Shown here in pieces: positions 8,377-15,368 of a stretch of DNA of 25,965 bases. Location of the stretch: assembly GCA_052035735.1 (NCBI GenBank), contig JBPOHI010000095.1:1-25965 (forward strand), given 5' to 3'. The notes beneath the pieces were generated by a model. The model made no database searches. It saw only the letters and a program-made list of their open reading frames with translations, and was not told where the DNA came from. The translations under genes and the position numbers were made by a program. Every line of letters begins with the position of its first letter. Positions within the stretch are counted from its first letter, which is position 1. The DNA comes from JAGPDF01 sp052035735 (lineage in GTDB: Bacteria; Acidobacteriota; Thermoanaerobaculia; Multivoradales; JAGPDF01).

Positions 8377-9566
8377 GGCTCGAGCCCGTCGAGCGCCGCG
8401 GCGAGGATGGCCACGTGCTCGAGGCCGAGGGTGAGCGGCGGCAGCAGGCGGACGACGAACGGATCGTCGCTCGTGCCGACGAGGATGTCCTGCGCCAGGA
8501 GCTCCGCCTGGATCTCTCTCGCCGGCCGCCGGGTGCGCAGGCCGAGAAGCAGCCCCTCGCCCTGGACGGCGACCACCGGCCCACGGCCGGCGAGGCCGCA
8601 GATCGCTCGCGAAACGACGCGCACGCGCGGCATCAGACCCTCCTCGATGATCGCGCCGAGGGTGGCCTCGATCGCCGCGCAGACCAGCGGTCCGCCGCCG
8701 AAGGTGGTTCCGAGGTCGCCGGCAGCGAGCGCTGGCAGCGCTTCGGGGCGAGCGAGCACCGCCGCGGCCGGAAGGCCGCCGGCGAGCCCCTTGCCGACCG
8801 TCAGGAGGTCCGGTGTCACGCCGTGCAGGCGCGCCGAGAACGGCGCGCCACTGCGGCCGAGGCCGCACTGGACCTCGTCGAAGATCAGCAGGGCACCCTC
8901 CCGCTCGGTCGCTTCGCGCGCGGCGACGAGGTAGTCGCGGCCGAGCGCGTAGGCCCCCGCGAGGCCCTGGACCGGCTCGAGAATCAGTGCCGCCGTGTCG
9001 CCGTCGATCGCCTCGGCGAGCCGCCCGTAGTCGCCGCGCGGCACGAACTCGACGTCGAACGGCTTGCCCGGGAATCCGTACCAACGCTCGGAGCCCCAGG
9101 AGACGGCGGCCGCGGCGGCGGTGCGACCGTGGAAGGCACCTTCGAGGGCGACGACCTTGCGCCTCGCGGTCTTGCGAAAGGCGAGGCGCAGCGCGTTCTC
9201 GTTCGCCTCGGCGCCGCTGTTGACGAAGAAGGCCTGATCGAGCCCTTCAGGGGCGAAGCCGACCAGTGCCTCGGCAGCCCTCCCGCGTACCAGGTTGACC
9301 ACCGCGTTCGACTGGAACTGCAGTTCCGCTGCCTGCTGCGCCAGCGCCGCGAGGAGGCGTGGATGCCCGTAGCCCAGAAGCGCCACGGCGTGCCCGCCGT
9401 AGAGATCGAGGAGCCGGCGGCCCTCGCGCGTCTCCAGCCAGACACCCTCGCCGCGTACCGGTTCGACCGGCAGGTGCTTGTAGACCGGCAGCAGGTAGCG
9501 TTCCTCGAGCTCGGCGGCCGAAGCCTCGATCGCGGGATCGCTTCCAGTAACGGGGGCGGCAATCAT
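8373..9566 (-). CDS. argD: N-acylornithine aminotransferase, PLP-dependent class III
   Basis: 397-residue class III aminotransferase converting N-acylglutamate semialdehyde to N-acylornithine with glutamate as amino donor. The PLP Lys is K259 in LLTVGKGLAGG; D230 in LIFDEVQCGLGR contacts the pyridine nitrogen; NSGAEANENALRLA (116-129) binds the cofactor phosphate; GAFHGRT (143-149) stacks on the ring. The N-terminal YLLPVYKHLPVEPVRGEG is typical of ArgD. Start ATG 9566 is favoured by a GGAGGA ribosome site; the frame upstream runs into argC. It follows argC by 31 bases, the longest gap among the genes downstream of argG before argH, and overlaps the transcarbamylase start by 4 bases. Acetyl versus succinyl substrate cannot be told from this protein alone, and many ArgD enzymes accept both. 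Confidence 0.93.
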   Translation of the reverse strand: MIAAPVTGSDPAIEASAAELEERYLLPVYKHLPVEPVRGEGVWLETREGRRLLDLYGGHAVALLGYGHPRLLAALAQQAAELQFQSNAVVNLVRGRAAEALVGFAPEGLDQAFFVNSGAEANENALRLAFRKTARRKVVALEGAFHGRTAAAAAVSWGSERWYGFPGKPFDVEFVPRGDYGRLAEAIDGDTAALILEPVQGLAGAYALGRDYLVAAREATEREGALLIFDEVQCGLGRSGAPFSARLHGVTPDLLTVGKGLAGGLPAAAVLARPEALPALAAGDLGTTFGGGPLVCAAIEATLGAIIEEGLMPRVRVVSRAICGLAGRGPVVAVQGEGLLLGLRTRRPAREIQAELLAQDILVGTSDDPFVVRLLPPLTLGLEHVAILAAALDGLEP

Positions 9567-9597
9567 CGTAGCGTCCTCCAGTTCGGGTCCAACCACG

Positions 9598-10689
9598 TCA
9601 GTACCAGCCGAGACTCGGCGCATTGAGGCCGACGGTCTCTTCAAGACCGTAGATCCGGTTGAGCCATTGCACACCGCCGCCGGCCGCGCCCTTGACCAGA
9701 TTGTCGATCGCCACGGTGACGGCGAACGAGTCGCCCGAGCAGGCGAGGCCAAGACGCGCGCGATTGGTGCCGACGACCTCGGTCAGTGCGGGGGGCATCG
9801 TCGTCACGGCGACGAACGGGCATCCGTCGTAGAAGTTCGCCAGCTCGGCCGCGACCTCCTTGGCCGTCGCCCCGGCATGCCCCGGCGCGAGACGCCCCTG
9901 GATGGAGGCGTAGATGCCGCGCGCTTGCGGGCCCGAGAGCGGCACGAACGCCACCTCCGGACGCGCCACGGCTGCCGCACCGGCGGCGAGCGCCGCCATC
10001 TCCGGGGCGTGGCGGTGGGCGAGTGGCGAATAGGCGGCGACATTGCTGCGCCGGGACGGATGGTGGGTCTTGTCCGAGAGCGTGCGGCCGCTGCCCGTGG
10101 AGCCGGTGATCGCCGTGACTGCGAACCGTGGCTCGGCGAGGCCGCGGGCAAGGAGCGGCACGATGGCGAGCAACACGGAGGTCGTGAAACAGCCGGGGTG
10201 CGCGACGAGGAGCGCGCCGTCGGCGGCGACGTTCGGCCCGACGTGCTCCGGCAGCGCCCGCACGAAGCGGGCGAGCAGCGCTGGCGCCGGATGAGGATGA
10301 CCGTAGACCGCGGCGTACTCCGCCGCGTCGGCGAAGCGGAAGTCGGCCGAGAGGTCGACGACCGAGAGCGCCACGCCGGCGGCCCCGGCGAGCTCCAACG
10401 TCTGCGCCACCCGTGCCGCGGAGGCGCCATGCGGCGCCGCGGAGATCAGGGCGCAGCGGCCGCCGGCCAGCGTGCCGAAGAGCCCGGCGAGCGACTCCCA
10501 GGCCACGAAGTCGAGCCCGTCGATCGTTCCGGCGAGGTGGGGGAAGGCTTCCTCCACCGGCGCGCCGACGCGGCTCTCCGAGACGACCGCGGCGAGCGTG
10601 AAGCCCGGGTGGCCAGCGAGCAGACGCACCGCTTCGCCGGCGACGTAGCCCGAGCCGCCGAGCACGACGACCGGAATTCCCTCGCTCAA
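9598..10689 (-). CDS. argC: N-acyl-gamma-glutamyl-phosphate reductase
   Basis: 363-residue NADPH-dependent dehydrogenase reducing N-acylglutamyl phosphate to the semialdehyde. The nucleotide-binding loop VLGGSGYVAGEAVRLL (9-24), the catalytic Cys167 in VAHPGCFTT, the GSTGSGRTLSDKTHHPSR block (196-213) and the catalytic His in HRHAPE (225-230) are all present. The THHP and SPLAHRHAPE blocks follow the larger ArgC type found next to variant transcarbamylases. Translation begins at TTG 10689, which overlaps the stop of the P-loop gene as TTGA; no ATG lies nearby in frame before the nucleotide-binding loop. Length fits the family (310-360). Confidence 0.94.
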   Translation of the reverse strand: MSEGIPVVVLGGSGYVAGEAVRLLAGHPGFTLAAVVSESRVGAPVEEAFPHLAGTIDGLDFVAWESLAGLFGTLAGGRCALISAAPHGASAARVAQTLELAGAAGVALSVVDLSADFRFADAAEYAAVYGHPHPAPALLARFVRALPEHVGPNVAADGALLVAHPGCFTTSVLLAIVPLLARGLAEPRFAVTAITGSTGSGRTLSDKTHHPSRRSNVAAYSPLAHRHAPEMAALAAGAAAVARPEVAFVPLSGPQARGIYASIQGRLAPGHAGATAKEVAAELANFYDGCPFVAVTTMPPALTEVVGTNRARLGLACSGDSFAVTVAIDNLVKGAAGGGVQWLNRIYGLEETVGLNAPSLGWY

Positions 10690-11795
10690 CGGGCGCCCTC
10701 GAGAATCGGGTCCGCGTCGGCGGTAGTGGCCGGACGCGTCGCGATGCCGAGCCGCGCGAAGACGGTCGCGGCGAGCGATTCCGGTGCGGTGCGGGCGTTG
10801 GCGGCCGGCACGCCCATGCGGTCTTCGATCAGCCGCACGCCGACGGCGTTGTCGGTGGCCGGTCCGGTGACCGCGACCGGCTCGATGCCGTAGTCACGGC
10901 GCAGCAACTCGATTCCGCCCCAGGCGGCGACCGGATCGTTCGCCGCCAGGACGACAGCGGTGAAAGCGGCGCGAAGCTCCGGGTCGGCGAGGATTGCATC
11001 GACGCCGTAGGCGCCGAGGAGGCCGTCGCCGAGCTCGAGCACGATGAGGTCGGCTTTCTGATGAGTCTGCGCAGCGAGGCGGGTGAGCAGCATGCGCGTC
11101 GCTTGCGCCGAGTTCGCAGCCGTGGTCGAGACGACGCCGAGGTCGGTGAAGATCGCCGTGGCGCGCGCGCCCGCGTCCTCGAGCGCCAGGATGTCGCGAC
11201 GCAGCGAGACGCCGGTCGCCTTGAGCCCGTCGATGCGCAGACCCTGGTGGGCGAATTCGCGCACCAGCGCGCAGGCCGCCGCGGTCTTGCCACAGTTCAT
11301 GCAACTGCCGACCATGGCCACGACGGGGATGCCCTGGAGGTCGAGCGCCGGCAGCTGGGGCAGCGGCTCGCCGCCGATCCGCGCCGGGCGTCCGATACGT
11401 TCGCCGAGGACGGGGAAGCTCAGCACGGCTCCGAGAACCTCGCACTCGAACGGCCTGCCGAGATCGGGGTTGACCGAGTCGCAGATTCCCAGCACGCCGC
11501 CCAGGTTGAGCAGGTGCACGACATCGCCGGGCGCGAGGCGCTCGGGAATTCGCCCCGAGTAGCCGAACAGCGCATGGCGGTGCCCGAGGCAGCCGGCGAC
11601 GATGTCGCCGCGCTTGACCTGCGCCATCCGCCCCGAGGGGAGCTCGATCTGGTTGTAGACGCTCTTGTCGGTGAGCACCCGCACCGCGATGACGATTCCC
11701 TCTTCGCAGGGAATCGTCGCCGACAGGCGGACCTCGCGCTTGAGCGCGACGCTCTTGGTGACCGAGGCGATCTTGTCGAGGACGAGGGTCTTCAT
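10686..11795 (-). CDS. P-loop protein of unknown function in the arginine operon (BioD/DUF1611-like)
   Basis: 369-residue soluble protein. The N-terminal part (1-150) is rich in short beta segments with conserved-looking GHRHALFGYSGRIP (71-84) and LLNLGGVLGICDSVNP (95-110). The C-terminal part starts with the strand PVVAMVG and a Walker A-like loop GSCMNCGKT (163-171). That spacing equals the GxxxxxGKT loop of dethiobiotin synthetase and the GTDCSVGK loop I recall for DUF1611. It is followed by GLRIDGLKATGVS (185-197) and DLIVLELGDGLLGAYG (249-264), in the same order as the RATGQTG and DLIEGQGS segments of DUF1611. DUF1611 includes DgcN, a D-glutamate N-acetyltransferase, so a role in acylating glutamate is possible (inference). 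Its ATG overlaps the argG stop (ATGA) and its stop overlaps the argC TTG, so it is made in step with the pathway. A nucleotide-dependent regulator or chaperone is the alternative. Confidence 0.8.
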   Translation of the reverse strand: MKTLVLDKIASVTKSVALKREVRLSATIPCEEGIVIAVRVLTDKSVYNQIELPSGRMAQVKRGDIVAGCLGHRHALFGYSGRIPERLAPGDVVHLLNLGGVLGICDSVNPDLGRPFECEVLGAVLSFPVLGERIGRPARIGGEPLPQLPALDLQGIPVVAMVGSCMNCGKTAAACALVREFAHQGLRIDGLKATGVSLRRDILALEDAGARATAIFTDLGVVSTTAANSAQATRMLLTRLAAQTHQKADLIVLELGDGLLGAYGVDAILADPELRAAFTAVVLAANDPVAAWGGIELLRRDYGIEPVAVTGPATDNAVGVRLIEDRMGVPAANARTAPESLAATVFARLGIATRPATTADADPILEGAR

Positions 11796-13042
11796 GCCGG
11801 GCCTCCCTTGGCGACGGCGAGCTCCTGTGGATGGTGGGTAGCCTGCTCGGTCGCGCCGGCGCGTGCGTGCAGCTCTCCGGGCAGCGCCGCGAGGCGCGCG
11901 AAACCGCGGGCATCCGCGGCGGTCCACTCTCCGGCCGCTTCACCGTAGGCGCCGCGCGAGGCGGCAAGAAGCGAGAAAGGCGACTCCACCCCTTCGATGA
12001 ACAGCGCTCCGGGGCGCAGCAGCAGGTGCACCTCGCCGGTCACCCGCGTCTGCGACGAGAGCAGGAACGCCTCGAGGTCGCGACAGACCGGCTCGAGATG
12101 CTGTCCCTCGTGCACCAGGTCGCCGTACTGCGCAGCGATTCCCTCCTTCGCGCGCAGCTGGCGGCCGGTGAGCACCAGCTTTTCGAGCTCCCGGTGTGCC
12201 GAGAGCAGCACCTCGGCCGCCGGCGCCTCGAAGGCGACCCGCCCCTTGATGCCGAGAATCGTCTCCCCCAGGTGGATGCCTCGGCCGATCCCGAAGGGGG
12301 CCGCCGCGTTCTCGACCCTCTCGACGAGCGCAACCGGCTCGAGGACCTCGCCGTCGAAGGCGACCGGGACTCCGCGCTCGAAGGCGATCCGGTGGCTCGC
12401 CGGCGCGAGCGGGCGGTCGAAGGCGCCGCGTGTCGTCACCCAGGCGCCCTCGGGCAGCGGCTCGCGGCTCGTCTTGGTCTCGCTGCCGCCGATCGTCGTA
12501 CCCCAGAGACCGCGGTTCACCGAGTAGGCGGCGCCGTGCGCCGGCACCGGCAGGCCGCGCTGCTCGAGAAAGGCGACCTGCGCGGACCGCGCAACCAGGG
12601 AATCGCGCACCGGAGCGAGGATCTCGAAGCCGGGCTCGAGCGTGCGCAGCGCGACTTCGAAGCGCACCTGGTCGTTGCCGGCCGCAGTGGAACCGTGCGC
12701 CACCGTGGCGCTACCCAGCTCGCGCGCGGCGATGGCGACGCCGCGCGCCTGGATGCTGCGCTCGGCGCCGACCGAGAGCGGATAGGTGCCGCCGCGACGG
12801 ACGTTGCCGAAGACCAGGAAGCGCAGGACGCGCTCGAAGTACTCGGCGCGCGCATCGAGCATCCGATGCTCGACCGCGCCGAGGGTCGCGGCGCGCGCCG
12901 CGAGATCGGCACGCGCCGCGCCGTCGAAGCCACCGGTATCGACCGTCACCGTGACGACCGGCCTGCCGGTGGTCTCGGCGAGGTAGGGGATCGCCCAGCT
13001 GGTGTCCAGGCCGCCGGAAAATGCCAACACAATGGGCTTCAT
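11792..13042 (-). CDS. argG: Argininosuccinate synthase
   Basis: 416-residue ATP-dependent ligase joining citrulline and aspartate. The PP-motif AFSGGLDTSW near the N-terminus binds ATP. The blocks VFGNVRRGGTYPLSVGAER, HGSTAAGNDQVRFE and YSVNRGLWGTTIGGSE are the family's substrate-binding segments in the form I recall from Bacteroidetes-type ArgG rather than E. coli ArgG. Start choice: ATG 13042 has GGAG 10 bases upstream; a GTG six bases earlier (13048) would add two residues and sits only 4 bases from the same site. It follows argR by 49 bases and overlaps the P-loop gene by 4. The C-terminal tail is long and Ala/Glu-rich. Confidence 0.94.
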   Translation of the reverse strand: MKPIVLAFSGGLDTSWAIPYLAETTGRPVVTVTVDTGGFDGAARADLAARAATLGAVEHRMLDARAEYFERVLRFLVFGNVRRGGTYPLSVGAERSIQARGVAIAARELGSATVAHGSTAAGNDQVRFEVALRTLEPGFEILAPVRDSLVARSAQVAFLEQRGLPVPAHGAAYSVNRGLWGTTIGGSETKTSREPLPEGAWVTTRGAFDRPLAPASHRIAFERGVPVAFDGEVLEPVALVERVENAAAPFGIGRGIHLGETILGIKGRVAFEAPAAEVLLSAHRELEKLVLTGRQLRAKEGIAAQYGDLVHEGQHLEPVCRDLEAFLLSSQTRVTGEVHLLLRPGALFIEGVESPFSLLAASRGAYGEAAGEWTAADARGFARLAALPGELHARAGATEQATHHPQELAVAKGGPA

Positions 13043-13082
13043 CGTCACGTATCTCCGCAGGTTCGAGGGGTTCGAGGGCGCG

Positions 13083-13098
13083 GGTCTGAAATCAGACC
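13083..13098 (-). repeat. Perfect inverted repeat at the argR stop codon
   Basis: GGTCTGA-AA-TCAGACC gives a 7-bp perfect inverted repeat that contains the argR stop codon (13092-13094). A further 4 G-C pairs can form outside it with one bulged base. No U-run follows on the minus strand, so a classical terminator is unlikely. It could be an intercistronic stability or processing hairpin that tunes argR relative to argG. Confidence 0.4.
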
Positions 13099-13622
13099 GC
13101 GCGACGTCCGGTGGGGCGGGTGGAGCTGGCAGGGCGGGTGGAGCCGGAGGAGGCAGGGTTTCCGGAGGCGTCGGAAAGCAGATCGCGCAGACGGCCGAGA
13201 AAACGGCGCTGGAGCGCCGCGGTGGGCGTCGCCGCGAAGATCGTGTCGTCCCCGGCGACGGTGCCGGCGAGCTCCGGGAAGTCGGCGTGATCGAGCGCGA
13301 TCGCCACTGTCTGCGCCGCGCCGACGGTGGTCGAGATCACCGCCATGTAAGGGCCGGCCGGTCGCACGTCGCGGACGAAGTGCACCACCTCGGCGAGCGC
13401 GTCGCGGGTCTCCGGACCGAGCTCGTCGGCCAGCACGTATCGTCCACCTGCCTTGCCCACACCGAGATCGCGCAGGTCCCTCGAGACCGAAGGCTGCGTC
13501 GCCTCGAACCCGCGCGCGGCGAGCTTCATCCGTAGCTCCTCCTGGCTCGCGATGCGCGAACGGCGCACCAGGTCCACGATGGCTTGGCGGCGGCGGTCTC
13601 TCTGTTCGATATCGGTCGGCAT
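13092..13622 (-). CDS. argR: Arginine repressor ArgR
   Basis: 176-residue transcription factor with a winged-helix N-terminal domain (1-65), including SQEELRMKLAARGFEATQ and the recognition helix PSVSRDLRDLG (44-54), then a C-terminal oligomerisation and arginine-binding domain with GTVAGDDTIFAA (120-131), the hallmark of hexameric ArgR/AhrC. About 20 extra Ser/Thr/Arg/Pro-rich residues follow position 152, beyond the normal family end. ATG 13622 was chosen because it begins the family-typical N-terminus; upstream in-frame ATGs fall inside the promoter. The leader is very short (about 15 bases from the predicted transcription start) with no clear ribosome site. As the first gene of the operon it probably controls its own synthesis and that of the arginine enzymes. 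Confidence 0.93.
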   Translation of the reverse strand: MPTDIEQRDRRRQAIVDLVRRSRIASQEELRMKLAARGFEATQPSVSRDLRDLGVGKAGGRYVLADELGPETRDALAEVVHFVRDVRPAGPYMAVISTTVGAAQTVAIALDHADFPELAGTVAGDDTIFAATPTAALQRRFLGRLRDLLSDASGNPASSGSTRPASSTRPTGRRAV

Positions 13623-13637
13623 CGTCGTTACCAGAAG

Positions 13638-13655
13638 ATGCGCATAATCATGCAT
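13638..13655. promoter_or_regulatory. Candidate ArgR operator (ARG box) over the -10
   Basis: ATGCGCATAATCATGCAT is an 18-bp AT-rich imperfect palindrome (outer ATGC/GCAT, inner GCAT/ATGC). Its length and symmetry match ArgR half-site boxes (18-bp operators with an AT-rich centre), though the half-site is not the E. coli TGAAT. It covers the whole predicted -10 of the argR promoter, so binding would block RNA polymerase. Binding by ArgR is inferred. Confidence 0.5.
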
Positions 13656-13672
13656 GTTGGTGGAAATGTCAA
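13644..13672 (-). promoter_or_regulatory. Predicted sigma-70 promoter of the arginine operon
   Basis: Minus-strand -35 TTGACA (13672-13667, perfect match) and -10 GATTAT (13649-13644, 4 of 6) with a 17-base spacer. The predicted transcription start is near 13637, about 15 bases before the argR ATG. It stands out as an AT-rich patch in a GC-rich context. Confidence 0.7.
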
Positions 13673-13741
13673 GCGCCTCACTCACGGGAACTGTCACCCG
13701 TTTCCGCGCATAGACTGGCGCCAGCCCGACCGAGGAGAGCC

Positions 13742-14587
13742 ATGTCCGAGAACATCGCAGCGACGCCCCCAACTGCCGTGCTGCACCTGCCGACCGTGAT
13801 CGCGATCGCGCTCGTCGCCTTTGCGCTGACGAATCTCGCGCACGAAGGCCTCGGGCACGGCGGCATGTGCGTCGCGATGGGCGGCGAACCGCGCGTGCTC
13901 AACGCGGTCTATTTCGACTGTGGCCGCGGCGACGTCACCGATGCCGGCAGCCGGTGGATCTCGGCCGGCGGCACGCTGACGAATCTCGCCTTCGCCGCCC
14001 TCACGGCGCTGCTCCTGCGCGCGCGCTTCGTGCGGGCAGCGACCGGCCGCTACTTTCTCTGGCTCTTCCTGACCCTGAATCTCCTCCAGGCCTTTGGCTA
14101 CTGGATGTTCTCCGGGCTCGGCGGCATCGGCGACTGGAACGCGGTCGTCGCGGGTTCGCCGAACTACCCACTCTGGCGCATCGCCCTCGCCGTCGCCGGC
14201 ACCGCCGCCTACATCTTCGTCGCCGTGCCGATCGCGCTGCGCGGACTTCTGCAGTTCCTCGACGGCGACGAACCGGGCCGCGTCGCTCGCGCCGTTCGCC
14301 TGACGGTGGTGCCGTACCTCGCCGGCGGCGTGCTCTACGTGACAGCGGGCCTGCTCAATCCCGAGAGCCCCATGCTGGTCCTCATCTCGGCGGCGGCCGC
14401 CTCGTTCGGCGGCGCATCGGCGCTCGCCTGGATGGCCCAACTGCTGCGCAACCGCGAGCGCTATCCGCCGACCGGCCCGGCGCTCGGCGTTGCGAGGAGC
14501 TGGCCCTGGCTTGTCGCCGGGGCGGCTGCAACCGTGGTCTTCATCGGAGTGCTGGGGCGCGGAATCGGCCTATCCTCCGGTCACTGA
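13742..14587 (+). CDS. Polytopic membrane protein with a HEGLGH motif, M50-like
   Basis: 281-residue integral membrane protein with about six or seven hydrophobic segments (roughly 15-33, 76-93, 104-122, 147-168, 188-205, 211-232, 256-273). The first ends in NLAHEGLGHGG with H34, E35 and H39, followed by AMGGEP and, forty residues on, SAGGTLTNLAFA (74-85). The order of a His-Glu motif, a GG turn and an AGG..NL membrane motif resembles M50-type intramembrane metallopeptidases, but the His spacing is HExxxH, one residue longer than HExxH. Activity is therefore uncertain. The start is set by GGAGAG a few bases upstream of ATG. It is divergent from argR, with 119 bases between the starts. Function unknown. 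Confidence 0.75.
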   Translation: MSENIAATPPTAVLHLPTVIAIALVAFALTNLAHEGLGHGGMCVAMGGEPRVLNAVYFDCGRGDVTDAGSRWISAGGTLTNLAFAALTALLLRARFVRAATGRYFLWLFLTLNLLQAFGYWMFSGLGGIGDWNAVVAGSPNYPLWRIALAVAGTAAYIFVAVPIALRGLLQFLDGDEPGRVARAVRLTVVPYLAGGVLYVTAGLLNPESPMLVLISAAAASFGGASALAWMAQLLRNRERYPPTGPALGVARSWPWLVAGAAATVVFIGVLGRGIGLSSGH

Positions 14588-14601
14588 AGACGAGCGCCGA
14601 C

Positions 14602-15216
14602 TCAGCCGCCTGCTTTGCGCAGCACCCAGGTGGTCATCGCGCGCTGGTCGTGGACGACGGTGGTCTTGAGCGGATCGAGGAGCTCGCCGCCGAGTCGGGC
14701 GCTCAGCGAGAGGAGCTCTTCGGCGTCCACCAGGTAGCGTTCGCTGCCGTCCGGGAGCGCGAAGCGGCCGGCGCCCACGCTCCGAATCCGGTCTTCGATC
14801 CCGACGCTCGACGCCAGCCGGCAGAAGAAGAGGCCGCCCGGCGCGAGCACCGACCAGGACGACTCCAGCATGGCGCGGAAGTGGTCGGGGTCGCGCGCGA
14901 AGTGCAGCACGGCGCTGCTGATCACGACCTCCGCGCAGGGGCGCGGGAAGCTATGGTCTTCGACCGTCTCGCAGCGGAAATTCTCCGCCGCCAGCTCTGG
15001 CGCCCACTTCGCGGCCAGCCTGCGCACCGCGCTCACTGCCGCCGCGTCAGCGTCGACGCCGGAGACGTCGTAACCTTGGCGCAGGAAGTAGAGGAGGTTT
15101 CGGCCGCCGCCGCAGCCGGCGTCGAAGACGCGCATCCCGGGCGTGATGCGCCCTCGCATCAGCTGATCCACGAGGTAAATGTCGGTTTGTCCGAGCCACC
15201 GGCGGAGGTCGTTCAT
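14602..15216 (-). CDS. Small class I SAM-dependent methyltransferase
   Basis: 204-residue methyltransferase, essentially one Rossmann domain. SAM motif VFDAGCGGGRN lies at 30-40, GVDADAAAV at 53-61, and motif IV AEVVISSAVLHFARDPDHF is followed by LAPGGLFFCRLAS. This is the TehB/Methyltransf_11 pattern. Substrate unknown. It converges on the membrane protein gene with 14 bases between stops. Its start codon lies immediately after an inverted repeat that could hide the ribosome-binding region. Confidence 0.8.
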   Translation of the reverse strand: MNDLRRWLGQTDIYLVDQLMRGRITPGMRVFDAGCGGGRNLLYFLRQGYDVSGVDADAAAVSAVRRLAAKWAPELAAENFRCETVEDHSFPRPCAEVVISSAVLHFARDPDHFRAMLESSWSVLAPGGLFFCRLASSVGIEDRIRSVGAGRFALPDGSERYLVDAEELLSLSARLGGELLDPLKTTVVHDQRAMTTWVLRKAGG

Positions 15217-15217
15217 C

Positions 15218-15262
15218 GCGCCTGCGAGGCTAGCGCAGTCGCCGGGCTCGACCCGCAGGCGC
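15218..15262 (-). promoter_or_regulatory. Leader hairpin next to a methyltransferase start codon
   Basis: GCGCCTGCG at 15218-15226 is the exact reverse complement of CGCAGGCGC at 15254-15262. On the minus-strand transcript the 9-bp G+C-rich stem closes one base before the ATG at 15216 and includes the only purine-rich stretch in ribosome-site position. It could restrict translation initiation. Whether it forms or regulates is not shown. Confidence 0.4.
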
Positions 15263-15368
15263 TACTGAGGCGAGCCCGTTCTGGAACCGCGACTTCCGGC
15301 GACTGGGGTCCACCTCGCCTGTCACATCCGCCATGGACCGGCTCCTATGTGGGCAAGGAGATCCACCC

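Noticed and set aside
13059..13078. Short tandem GGTTCGAGG-like repeat before argG
   Set aside because: Only two partial copies; too short to call a repeat family or a CRISPR-like array.
13083..13098. Rho-independent terminator between argR and argG
   Set aside because: The hairpin is perfect but no U-run follows, and argG starts 49 bases after argR with no other promoter visible, so read-through is expected.
11831..13741. Long plus-strand extension upstream of the HEGLGH membrane protein
   Set aside because: It crosses argG and argR antisense. The membrane protein has its own ribosome site and ATG at 13742, and the upstream translation is low-complexity Arg/Ala/Gly.
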